DNA from: Pseudobdellovibrionaceae bacterium
GTDB lineage: Bacteria > Bdellovibrionota > Bdellovibrionia > Bdellovibrionales > Bdellovibrionaceae
Assembly: GCA_947374445.1 (NCBI GenBank)
Contig: CANCBY010000059.1
Span: 1-12,129 of the forward strand
DNA length: 12,129 nucleotides
Direction: 5' to 3'
In this document: positions 1 to 6,582 of the stretch, piece after piece
Layout of the letters: every line of letters starts with the position of its first letter
Numbering within the stretch: position 1 is the first letter of the stretch
Translations under genes and position numbers: made by a program
The notes under the pieces: generated by a model
The model's database searches: none
What the model saw: only the letters and a program-made list of their open reading frames with translations
What the model was told of the DNA's origin: nothing

Positions 1-247
1 GAGACTTCAACCTGCGTAGATTATCTCGCACTGCTGTCTTCCCCGCGCCGAATTTAATGGCGATCTCTGCCACTGTTAAGCCTTCATCCCAGTAAAGTTT
101 TGCCAGCTCGTCCCGGTTGATGCTTGGTTTTTTCCACTGAACCCGGTATGTTCGCTTTATAGAGAACTGGGTTAGTTCGGATAGGTTAGCTTGGCCCCTA
201 CCATTTTTAAAAGACCCGCTTCTTGCGGGTTTTTTTATGCCCAAAAT
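1..247 (-). pseudogene. Fragment of a helix-turn-helix protein, running off the left edge
   Basis: The minus strand is open from base 247 to the left edge. About the last 60 residues before the edge look like real protein: a basic, aromatic stretch (FSIKRTYRVQWKKPSINRDE) leads into a helix-turn-helix (ELAKLYWDEGLTVAEIAIKF, then GAGKTAVRDNLRRLKS). This arrangement is common at the C-terminus of site-specific recombinases and in homing-endonuclease-associated DNA-binding domains, but I cannot name the family. The frame has no ATG or GTG start; only a TTG at 242-244 and CTG codons are available. A strong terminator hairpin (214-236) lies inside the open frame. I therefore read it as the 3' part of a gene that lost its 5' end. 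It could instead be an intact gene with a non-standard start. The C-terminus lies outside the window. Confidence 0.42.
214..236 (+). terminator. Rho-independent terminator, + strand
   Basis: A 6-bp stem ACCCGC/GCGGGT with loop TTCTT is followed directly by six more T. On the opposite strand the tract after the stem is only TCTTTT, so the + direction is the stronger one. No recognisable + strand gene lies upstream within the window. It may be left over from a lost gene, or it may end a transcript that starts left of the window. Confidence 0.7.
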
Positions 248-418
248 TCAAGGACTTAAGATTTTCCTTAAGAGTTGATGAAGTCGAATGATTCGATTTG
301 TATCCAGCATCGAATTATTCATGACACATTTTCCGAACTTACCAATCGCAAATGCTCCGCTTTTCCTTCAGCTTTGAGGGTTGCTTCTTTGGCTCTAGTT
401 GCACTGATTTGCCCATAG

Positions 419-580
419 TGCAAAGCCATCCCGTGCCTTTTGTTGTCAGTAGCAGCATCAGCGACAACTGATGCATATGACACTTCTATCGAGCAAGTAA
501 AGCGCAATCCAATATTGAGTGTTGCTGCAGCCGTAGGAGTAGGAGCTTTAGCAGGTTTCTTTATGGGGCGCCGTAGGTAG
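419..580 (+). pseudogene. 5'-truncated DUF883 (ElaB/YqjD-like) membrane-anchor tail
   Basis: This + frame ends in the typical C-terminus of DUF883 proteins: an amphipathic segment (ATTDAYDTSIEQVKRNPIL), a short Gly/Ala-rich membrane helix (SVAAAVGVGALAGFFMG) and a final RRR before the TAG at 578-580. In E. coli, YqjD and ElaB are inner-membrane proteins of about 100 residues that bind stationary-phase ribosomes through their N-terminal part. Here only about 45 residues resemble the family. An in-frame stop sits at 416-418, there is no ATG or GTG with a ribosome binding site in frame, and the upstream bases do not continue the helical domain in any + frame. A good terminator follows 15 bases later, as expected for a once-functional gene. 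The opposite strand is also open here, but over the tail it is simply antisense to this motif. Confidence 0.55.
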
Positions 581-594
581 TTCAATCTGAATGT

Positions 595-629
595 GCCCTT
601 CGAGTAACTATGTTATTCGAAGGGCTTTT
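595..629 (+). terminator. Rho-independent terminator after the DUF883 remnant
   Basis: A perfect 9-bp stem GCCCTTCGA/TCGAAGGGC (595-603 with 617-625) has a 13-base loop and is followed by TTTTCT. It sits just downstream of the TAG at 578-580. On the minus strand the stem is not followed by a T tract, so it is a weak candidate terminator for the gene ending at 645. Confidence 0.75.
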
Positions 630-644
630 CTATGATCAGTTAAC

Positions 645-1583
645 CTAGTTGTGAAGATTTTTTTGAAATTTACTTTTTAGTAAATCGAACTCAAACTTAA
701 GTCCTTGATCTAGAAATTTTTTTGAAGCAAAGATTTTGTGAGCTTCGTCTGGTTGAGAAAAAGAGCTGAGAGTCATTTCTCTAACAAAGATTGAGTCTTT
801 CACTGAGTTTTGACGAATCACTGTCATTGATATTGTTCCATCAGCCGAATTTTTTAGCTGACTTTTTTTGAATTGAATTTTTTCATTATTGGAGCTGGGA
901 CCAATAGCTGCCGGAGCACGATAGCTCTGAATAGATTCAGTAGGGCTTAGCTGCTTTCCCATAATTGCAAATGTGGAATCGTTTATTTTAACAAGCGAGT
1001 AAGCAATGTTATTGCATTGCCATCCAATTAATCCGCCGTAGCGGCATTTTTTTAATATTATTGGTTGGTCCATCTTCAATGGGGTGATCTGTGAAATGTC
1101 GTTGATTTGATGAGCTTCAGTTTTTTCAAACAGCCAATGAAATCTGTCGATTTTGAAATGATGAAGCTTGGTGCTTTTATCCAGGGGATTTTGTAGATCA
1201 GTTGTATATTGGTCGACGATGGCGTGAAGATCCTTTGTTTTTATGATATAGTCCCTGTGGCCAAAAAGCATAATTCGGCACGGAACTTTTGATTTCTTTG
1301 CAATTAGTTTGCAATTGCCGTGACTGATCATCTCGTTCGTAAAGGAATCTTCAGCGACCCCCTTAGACAGGCCTTTTTGGTATTGAGTAAAAAGCACTTC
1401 AATAGATTTTTTCTTTTGGAGTTCAGGAGTTGAGCCTTCTGGAAAAAGAGCAATTTCAGCATGATAAGAGTCCAAGCCAGTAGAGTAGAAGTTTTTTACG
1501 CTCTCGGGGCTAGCTGCTTGTTGCGCTAGAGCGGGGAGGGCCCGAAGACAAAATAAAAAGAAGAGCAAAAAATAAGGCATCAT
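645..1583 (-). CDS. Secreted or periplasmic protein of unknown function with four cysteines
   Basis: The chosen start (ATG 1583-1581, followed at once by a second ATG) gives 312 residues opening with a clear Sec signal peptide, MMPYFLLFFLFCLRALPALA then QQ. A longer in-frame extension to 1679 would put about 32 polar residues before the signal and reads into the neighbouring remnant, so it is rejected. A GGGA-like ribosome binding site lies about 12 bases upstream. The mature part is Lys/Ser-rich and has no transmembrane segment. It holds four cysteines in two clusters (NCKLI and PCRIM; KCRYGG and WQCNN), which would suit two disulphides. I recognise no domain. The C-terminal half looks beta-rich and ends in a charged helix (FDLLKSKFQKNLHN). 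It lies downstream of the radical SAM gene on the same strand, about 230 bases away, and may share its transcript. Function unknown. Confidence 0.8.
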   Translation of the reverse strand: MMPYFLLFFLFCLRALPALAQQAASPESVKNFYSTGLDSYHAEIALFPEGSTPELQKKKSIEVLFTQYQKGLSKGVAEDSFTNEMISHGNCKLIAKKSKVPCRIMLFGHRDYIIKTKDLHAIVDQYTTDLQNPLDKSTKLHHFKIDRFHWLFEKTEAHQINDISQITPLKMDQPIILKKCRYGGLIGWQCNNIAYSLVKINDSTFAIMGKQLSPTESIQSYRAPAAIGPSSNNEKIQFKKSQLKNSADGTISMTVIRQNSVKDSIFVREMTLSSFSQPDEAHKIFASKKFLDQGLKFEFDLLKSKFQKNLHN

Positions 1584-1584
1584 T

Positions 1585-1782
1585 TTAATTGATCGTCCCG
1601 CTATTAGATAAGCTACCATACGTGAGCGTCCCCCCACCTTTAGTGATTGTAGTTCCTGAGTTGAGGGTGAGCGCGCCACCCACAGTCAGGTTTTTACCCG
1701 ACATTAGAATTTTTCCGCTGGTCAGTGTCAATGTTTGGCCCATTGAGTTCAAATGTCGCCCAAACACCAAAGGCATTTGCAA
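1585..1782 (-). pseudogene. Vestige of a repetitive adhesin- or tail-fibre-like protein
   Basis: Between the radical SAM gene and the secreted-protein gene, one minus frame encodes a Gly/Thr/Ser/Asn-rich segment with alternating beta-strand periodicity (LTVGGALTLNSGTTITKGGG, then TLTYGSLSNSGTIN and TAA). Such strings are typical of beta-helical repeat regions in autotransporters, trimeric adhesins and phage-like fibres. The frame is only about 70 codons. Its first codons (LLKPLWLQMPLVFGRH) do not fit the repeat. In another minus frame the upstream bases read AEATLVANAFGVWATFEL, which looks more protein-like, so the fragment is probably frameshifted. Its TAA ends one base before the ATGATG of the next gene. 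The local GC content is clearly higher than in the AT-rich genes on both sides. Most likely a remnant; expression as a small peptide cannot be excluded. Confidence 0.4.
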
Positions 1783-1816
1783 CCAAAGTGGCTTCAGCAG
1801 ATTGTTAGATCGTTTT

Positions 1817-3100
1817 TCAAACTGTTTCAGAAAAAATCATCTTACTAAGATCAGGATAAAGATCTGCAAAACTTTGTTTTCGGTGGTGATCGAGTTTTGT
1901 TGTGTATTCGATAAACTGGCTGTGACTACTTGAAAGATCTTTGGCCTTCATAAATTTTATATACTTTTTTAAAGTTGTTTTTAAAAAATCGATGAGTTGC
2001 GCGTCAGCTTGTTGTGCCATTAATTTTTTAAGCTGAAGCTCGAGAGATTTTTCAACGAAAGCTTTTTCTTTGGGACGCAGGCACTGAATATTTTGTGCTG
2101 CCGGACGGTGTAAAGCATGAGACTTAAATACAGATGTCATTTCTACGCCAGGTTTGTTGCCTAAAGTAAAAAAAGTCCACTCGGCCAAATCCACCAAGCT
2201 TAAAATGCTGTAAATTGAAACGGTGGCAGAAATCCATATTTGAAAATTTGAAGTATTTTTTAGCTCATTAATATTTTTTTCGATATTTTTAAAAATACTC
2301 GGAAATCTTATATAATCATTAACGGCTTCAAACCCATCAACACTCACGCCAAAAGAAACACTTTTGAAAGAAGGCCAAACTTTTTTCCCCTCTGGCGGGA
2401 GCATTGTTAGGTTGGTATTATACTCGAGGCTAATTTTTTTTGAGTGACCTTGGTCTGCTAACCAATCTAAAAATGTGAAGTGTTTCGAGATCATGAGGGG
2501 CTCGCCCCCAACAATATAAATATGGCGAATAGAGTTGGATTGGCTTTTGAGTTCATCCCAAAATTTTGACGATTGAAACCAATTCATATTGGACAGCTCA
2601 ATTGTTTCTTCTGGAAAAAGAAGTTGGTGCTCTTGCACCCAACTTGAGGAGTCCTGCGGGCCGCACATTCTGCATTTTAAATTACAAGTATTGCCGAACC
2701 TGAGGTCAAGATCTTTGAGCGGTACAGTTTGAGGATTAATTTTTCCATCACCAGCAGTGACGACTTTTGCATCTTCTAGACTGAATGAATTCTCTATCTG
2801 AGCAGAAGAATACATGCGACGCGAGCGGAGTCCTGCGGCCTCTTCTGTTTGACACCGATTACAGGAGTTATCCCATACTCCAGCTAGCATATTGGACCTT
2901 ATCTGCATAAGGTCTGGAGAGTTTCGAGCAGCATTGATTGAATCTGTTGCGGCGTTTAGATTTTTACCAGAGCTATCTCTTAGCAGGCCTCTGTTTTTTG
3001 AGACATTGGCCTGGCAACAGACTCGAAACGAGCCATCATTTCTGAGCGAGAGCGAGGCCCATGGCAGTGGACAAAATGTTTGTTCGGGGGTGGCCGTCAT
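1817..3100 (-). CDS. Radical SAM protein with N-terminal Cys-rich twitch-type domain
   Basis: A 427-residue cytosolic enzyme. The radical SAM core carries the CxxxCxxC motif that binds the catalytic [4Fe-4S] cluster (C139, C143, C146, in FGNTCNLKCRMCG). The GGEP motif that contacts S-adenosylmethionine is at 198-201 (YIVGGEPLMI). Before the core lies a separate cysteine-rich region (C10 in FCPLPW, C28-C29, C80 and C83) of the kind seen in radical SAM proteins with an N-terminal twitch/SPASM-like auxiliary cluster domain. Such enzymes often modify peptides or proteins, but I cannot infer the substrate. The start ATG is preceded by a weak purine stretch (TTAAGAA). No better start lies nearby, and the N-terminus is needed for C10. 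The next gene downstream on this strand encodes a secreted four-cysteine protein. The gene is AT-rich compared with the porin and HAD genes, which suggests an accessory origin. Confidence 0.85.
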   Translation of the reverse strand: MTATPEQTFCPLPWASLSLRNDGSFRVCCQANVSKNRGLLRDSSGKNLNAATDSINAARNSPDLMQIRSNMLAGVWDNSCNRCQTEEAAGLRSRRMYSSAQIENSFSLEDAKVVTAGDGKINPQTVPLKDLDLRFGNTCNLKCRMCGPQDSSSWVQEHQLLFPEETIELSNMNWFQSSKFWDELKSQSNSIRHIYIVGGEPLMISKHFTFLDWLADQGHSKKISLEYNTNLTMLPPEGKKVWPSFKSVSFGVSVDGFEAVNDYIRFPSIFKNIEKNINELKNTSNFQIWISATVSIYSILSLVDLAEWTFFTLGNKPGVEMTSVFKSHALHRPAAQNIQCLRPKEKAFVEKSLELQLKKLMAQQADAQLIDFLKTTLKKYIKFMKAKDLSSSHSQFIEYTTKLDHHRKQSFADLYPDLSKMIFSETV

Positions 3101-3157
3101 TTCTTAAGTGGAAGATGAAATCTAGGTGATGTCAATCGAGGTGGAATTCGCGTATAA

Positions 3158-3187
3158 AAAAACCCTGCTGTTTCCAGCAGGGTTTTT
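3158..3187 (-). terminator. Strong, bidirectional terminator after the porin gene
   Basis: A perfect 8-bp GC-rich stem CCCTGCTG/CAGCAGGG with a 4-base loop is flanked by A tracts on the left and T tracts on the right. On the minus strand it is followed by seven T, starting 29 bases past the porin stop. It separates the porin transcript from the radical SAM gene and could also work in the + direction. Confidence 0.88.
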
Positions 3188-3215
3188 AAAACTAGATCTA
3201 TAATTTACTAAACTA

Positions 3216-4433
3216 TTACTTCAAGATGTCGCCAGCGTATTTGATGCCGACGATCATTTGGTTGTTTGTAACAGTTGAGTTCGCCAAGCCTGCTGCTCCG
3301 TAAGCGTCAGAGAAGCTATTGTAAGCTATGTGGTAACGGAAAGCATCACCAGCTTTAGGTACGATTTCAAGCGCGCCAGAGTAAGCCGTGCGTTTGAAAG
3401 AAGAAGCATTTGCAGAGTCCTCTTGGATTTTGTTCTCAGATGCTTCGTAAGAAAGAATTGGTTGATACATTCCTTCGTGCATACGAGCAGTGATAACAGC
3501 TGAAGTCGTTGCATCTTTTTTAGACCCAGTAGCATCAGCCAACTGAGAGTTCGCAAAGTATTCAGCAAGAACTAACCAGCTAGCTGGCAACTTTGCTTTC
3601 ACGCTTGCAGACATGTATGTGTTGTTGATAACTGCAGACAATTGAGTCAATGCAGGGCTACCAATATTTTGCGTTTGAGTGTCAGCAGCGGCTACGCCGT
3701 ACTGAAGCAAAGTTGAAACCATTTTGTCAGCGAACATGCCTTCGTATTGCAAGCTGTAGCTGCTGCGTTTATTGGTAGATTTAGTCAAGTTTGCACCAAC
3801 TGAAGTTGAACTACCTGATAGTGAAGCCTCTGCAGAGTTTGTTTGGTTCAAGATTTGAACAGCAACTTTGTGCTCAGGAGTGATAGTATAACCAATTTCA
3901 ATACCTGATTGATTTTCAGGAGCTGCTACAGTTGTAGTTTGTGAGCCAGCGTAAGAAACTAGTCCAACAGTTGAGCCGTTTGCCAAAGAAGCCATGTACT
4001 CATCGCCGCTTAGCAAGCTTTCGCGCTCATAACCGCCAAGATTTTGTTCAACTTTACCCACTGAAAGTGAAAAATCGCCAAATGGTTTTTGAATGTAAGC
4101 ATTCTCGATGAACTTATCAACGGTCAAACCGCGCTTTACGGCTACGGTCTCTGTAGTGAAGCCAGATCCAGTACCAGTAAGGTAAGTGAAACCTACTGTG
4201 TCATAGCTTCTGAAATTCATACCCATGTAGAAAGTCGCATCGCTAACAGGTGCAGTGAAGTTCAAACGTGCAGTTGTTGGAGCCGCAGTCGAAACACCTG
4301 GAACGTCTTGGTTTGACGTGTTGGTGAATTTAGAATTGTTGTAGTAGTCAGATCTCATGATAACACCAATTCCGGCGTTAGCTTGAACAGCTACCATTGC
4401 TAGGGCCGAAGCCACTAAAAGTTTTGTTTTCAT
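3216..4433 (-). CDS. Outer-membrane beta-barrel protein (porin-like)
   Basis: This 405-residue protein has a textbook signal peptide (MKTKLLVASALAMVAVQANA, cleavage expected after ANA at residue 20). The mature protein is rich in Ser, Thr, Gly, Tyr and Asn with many alternating, amphipathic strands (for example ATFYMGMNFRSYDTVGF and DAFRYHIAYNSFSDAYG) and no cysteine, as in outer-membrane channels. The start at 4433 is fixed by an AAAGGA ribosome binding site seven bases upstream; an in-frame ATG at 4457 would add eight residues in front of the signal and is rejected. The gene stands alone, with a strong terminator and a long leader, and the repeated use of a few codons suggests high expression. 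It may be a major porin of the predator. The last residues (GIKYAGDILK) do not end in the aromatic residue common in proteobacterial barrel proteins. The exact family and cargo cannot be told from the sequence. Confidence 0.78.
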   Translation of the reverse strand: MKTKLLVASALAMVAVQANAGIGVIMRSDYYNNSKFTNTSNQDVPGVSTAAPTTARLNFTAPVSDATFYMGMNFRSYDTVGFTYLTGTGSGFTTETVAVKRGLTVDKFIENAYIQKPFGDFSLSVGKVEQNLGGYERESLLSGDEYMASLANGSTVGLVSYAGSQTTTVAAPENQSGIEIGYTITPEHKVAVQILNQTNSAEASLSGSSTSVGANLTKSTNKRSSYSLQYEGMFADKMVSTLLQYGVAAADTQTQNIGSPALTQLSAVINNTYMSASVKAKLPASWLVLAEYFANSQLADATGSKKDATTSAVITARMHEGMYQPILSYEASENKIQEDSANASSFKRTAYSGALEIVPKAGDAFRYHIAYNSFSDAYGAAGLANSTVTNNQMIVGIKYAGDILK

Positions 4434-4637
4434 ATTTGCGTCCTTTCGTGATTGCAAATGTGTTTATCTTTCTTGCTTTAAAAGCGTTGTCTTAAATCTC
4501 GTCCTTAAAAATTTTCACTCATCATTTTAGTAATGCGTAATAACGATATTAGAGGACCTTAGGCCGGGCCATGTCAACGACGGGGCCATAAGGCCCCACC
4601 GGACGACAAGCCGCGTAAAGTAAAAACTCTAGAGGTG
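4434..4637. other. Intergenic region upstream of the porin gene
   Basis: About 200 bases with no credible gene. Nearest the porin start is an AT-rich leader with the AAAGGA ribosome binding site. A TAAAAT hexamer on the minus strand (4524-4529) is a possible -10 box about 90 bases before the porin start, but the hexamer 17 bases upstream (CTAATA) matches the -35 consensus poorly. Towards the HAD stop lies a GC-rich part with a perfect palindromic hairpin, GGGGCC-ATAA-GGCCCC (4582-4597), and no T tract on either side. Confidence 0.45.
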
Positions 4638-6011
4638 TTAGTAAATTTCGTGTGAAAGCGGTCTTCGGGGCGCACGAAAATAAGTGCGAGGTGACAGTTC
4701 TAGAAGATCTGCAAGCTTTGCAAAATACACGCAAGCGTAGCGATCAACTTGGTAAGCAAAATAACTTTCCTCGTTGCCTGCTCTCATGAGCTGACCCCAG
4801 TGAGCGTTGTACATCAGTTGCTGTTTTTTGATCAAAGAAGAGATCTGACTGTCGATGTCTGAAATTGTTTTTTGCAAATGATCGATTCTCGACTCATCTA
4901 CAGACGAATTTTTTTCTACCTTCAGGGTCATCAGATCTGTGAGTTCGTCTTCCATGGGCTCTTTTTTCTTCATCATCTGTTCGATTTCAGAATTAAGTGC
5001 TTCGCCTTTTTTGTTCGCGACAACTTCTTGGTGGAGCTCTTCGATGACCATTGCTGTTCTCCAGCCGCAGTCTTTTTTCAAACGAAGAATATCGCCATAG
5101 ATATGATCACCAACGTAGAGAATTTCGTCTCCCTCAAGACCTAGATCATTCGTAAAAGTCGACGCGCACCCGCCTTGATAGATGCCTGGCACGAGTTTGT
5201 CGTAATGATTGGTCATAGATCCATCAGCCGGATTGACCTTGAGGAACTTGAGATTGTCGTAGAAAAAACGTGGTTTTTGTCCGCTCGTAATTGTGAGCTC
5301 AAAAAGATCCATCCAGCTTTTGTGATCCTTCAAGAAAGGATTGATCGCATAGTCCAAAAGAAGTTTTGTGTACTCATAGTCCGAGTTGGTAACGATAAAC
5401 ACTTTTTTACCGTGCTTTTTGTATCGCTCAAGATGTGAAACAACTTCGGGATCCTTAATTATAAAACGATCGAGATCTTGTTTAACCACGTTTTTTAGTG
5501 AGCCATCACGGTGAGCTTCATCTAAAACATAAAGAACATCATCGGCAATGACTGCAAAATCCGGAAAGCCAGTGGGCTCAGCTTTTTTAAGCTCTACAAT
5601 CTGAGTGATCAATGTCGCAAGTGAGATCGAAAAAGTTGTATCGACTGCCATGTAGTTGGCGTCACTCAAATCGATGTAAGTACTTTTGTACATTTTTTGT
5701 TGAGTCTTAAAATCAACCGGAGTCAATCCATGAAAGCTCGCACGAATAGCCGAGTGCCTATTGAGCTTGAGAGTATTGCCTTTTTTGCGGTCAATCACGA
5801 GACCACGGATGGCGATATCGTAGTCAAACTTTAGACTGCGAACACTTTCGGGATAGTTTCGATTCTTGACTAATTTTTCTTTCATCACTGAATGCGATAG
5901 GCGTTCAAACTCCTCAGAGTGATAGCGGATCAAGGTGTGATCCATATCTAGTCCGATGTAGCGAATGCGCTTCAGATTCAGCGTGCGATTAACATAAACG
6001 CGAGAGCTCAT
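4638..6011 (-). CDS. HAD-superfamily 5'-nucleotidase (HAD-IG family, cN-II-like)
   Basis: A 457-residue cytosolic protein of the HAD-IG 5'-nucleotidase family, related to purine cytosolic 5'-nucleotidase II; the expected reaction is hydrolysis of nucleoside monophosphates to nucleoside and phosphate. HAD motif I is GLDMDHTLIRY, with nucleophile D22 and D24. Motif II is IVTNSD around residues 206-211, a likely motif III lysine is K246 (SGQKPRFF), and motif IV is VGDHIYGD at 300-307. From about 325 to 400 a Glu/Lys-rich, coiled-coil-like segment interrupts the C-terminal part before a last helical region (YNAHWGQLMRAGNEESYFAY). The start is supported by AAGGAT about five bases upstream, which overlaps the stop codon of the rhodanese gene. 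The two genes are 8 bases apart and surely co-transcribed. Substrate preference is unknown. Confidence 0.88.
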   Translation of the reverse strand: MSSRVYVNRTLNLKRIRYIGLDMDHTLIRYHSEEFERLSHSVMKEKLVKNRNYPESVRSLKFDYDIAIRGLVIDRKKGNTLKLNRHSAIRASFHGLTPVDFKTQQKMYKSTYIDLSDANYMAVDTTFSISLATLITQIVELKKAEPTGFPDFAVIADDVLYVLDEAHRDGSLKNVVKQDLDRFIIKDPEVVSHLERYKKHGKKVFIVTNSDYEYTKLLLDYAINPFLKDHKSWMDLFELTITSGQKPRFFYDNLKFLKVNPADGSMTNHYDKLVPGIYQGGCASTFTNDLGLEGDEILYVGDHIYGDILRLKKDCGWRTAMVIEELHQEVVANKKGEALNSEIEQMMKKKEPMEDELTDLMTLKVEKNSSVDESRIDHLQKTISDIDSQISSLIKKQQLMYNAHWGQLMRAGNEESYFAYQVDRYACVYFAKLADLLELSPRTYFRAPRRPLSHEIY

Positions 6012-6019
6012 TGTGATCC

Positions 6020-6430
6020 TTATATTTCAGTCGGAAGATGTAGGTCATTCCAGAGAAGCATTCCACCTTTAAGGTTGTAAACGTCTGTCAAACCGCTTGC
6101 AATGGCGATAGCTGAAGCCTTCGCTGATCTGCCACCACTACGACAAACAAAGACAACGGTTTTGCCTTTTGGAATTTTATGGAGAGACTCAGCGAGAGTA
6201 TCAAGAACGATGAGCTCTGCTTTGGGAATGTGACCAAGTTCTCCTGTATATTCTTCGGGTTGACGAACATCGATGAGAGTGACTTGGCTTAATTTTGTCG
6301 CAAGTTCTTTAGGATCGATGTCCGAAACACCGGCATAATGTAGGTTGTCTTCGCGGCTTTCAAAGTTTGTTTTAGACATATCGGCACCACTCAACTTTCT
6401 GTTTTCTGGCGAATTTTCTGAGTTTAACAT
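6020..6430 (-). CDS. Single-domain rhodanese-like sulfurtransferase
   Basis: A 136-residue protein with one rhodanese domain. Features seen are the N-terminal strand-turn TLIDVRQPEEY (51-61), GHIPKAELI (66-74), and the active-site loop CRSGGRS (96-102) with catalytic Cys96, which would carry a persulfide and hand sulfur to an acceptor. The NLKGGMLLW motif (about 118-126) is the family's typical C-terminal signature. The start at 6430 has a near-perfect AAGGAG site eight bases upstream, better than the later in-frame ATG at 6379. A longer frame continues upstream to 6556 but lacks a comparable site. No signal peptide, so probably cytosolic. First gene of a two-gene operon with the HAD-IG 5'-nucleotidase; the functional tie between them is not obvious. 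Confidence 0.88.
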   Translation of the reverse strand: MLNSENSPENRKLSGADMSKTNFESREDNLHYAGVSDIDPKELATKLSQVTLIDVRQPEEYTGELGHIPKAELIVLDTLAESLHKIPKGKTVVFVCRSGGRSAKASAIAIASGLTDVYNLKGGMLLWNDLHLPTEI

Positions 6431-6582
6431 AATAAGGACTCCTTGTCCGTTAATTAGGCAAGGGAGCATATCACAGGTTGTCCGTTGTTGCGGCGACCTT
6501 CTGACGACACACAATGTCTTTTGCGGCGCATTCTGTATTTTGCGGCGTTTTTGCAAAAAAATAACGGGAACAATGCGGAAGA
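6431..6582. promoter_or_regulatory. Divergent promoter region between rhodanese and PIF1-like genes
   Basis: 152 bases separate two divergent genes, so both promoters should lie here. Two families of direct repeats stand out. TTGTCCGTT occurs at 6443-6451 and 6478-6486. TTGCGGCG occurs at 6488-6495, 6521-6528 and 6540-6547; the last two copies are in the longer context TTTTGCGGCG. The palindrome TTTTTGCAAAAA follows at 6548-6559. I cannot assign clear -35/-10 pairs. The repeats could be operators, but no regulator is known. Confidence 0.5.
6488..6547 (+). repeat. Three direct copies of TTGCGGCG
   Basis: Exact 8-base copies start at 6488, 6521 and 6540 (spacings 33 and 19). They sit 35 to 95 bases upstream of the PIF1-like start, where transcription factors usually bind. 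A preceding 9-base repeat, TTGTCCGTT, starts at 6443 and 6478. Confidence 0.45.

Noticed and set aside
135..172. Imperfect inverted repeat AACCC...GGGTT with inner GTTC/GAAC, considered as a tRNA-like or attachment site structure.
   Set aside because: The stems are short and unevenly spaced, no cloverleaf can be built, and it falls in the codons of the helix-turn-helix fragment.
253..296. Repeated CTTAAG hexamers and the palindrome TCGAATGATTCGA.
   Set aside because: Short AT-rich palindromes in a decayed region. No gene start, repeat family or promoter spacing makes them convincing operators.
319..585. An 88-codon open frame on the minus strand across the DUF883 remnant.
   Set aside because: Its first half is antisense to the recognisable DUF883 tail, and no ribosome binding site or known motif supports it. 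The second half is protein-like in composition but too short to judge.
3100..3135. A perfect TTGACA on the minus strand (3130-3135) just upstream of the radical SAM gene.
   Set aside because: No acceptable -10 hexamer lies 16-18 bases downstream, and the distance to the ATG is too short for a normal leader. Probably chance.
4549..4734. A 61-codon minus-strand frame overlapping the end of the HAD gene.
   Set aside because: It overlaps a strongly supported gene in another frame, has no motif and no ribosome binding site.
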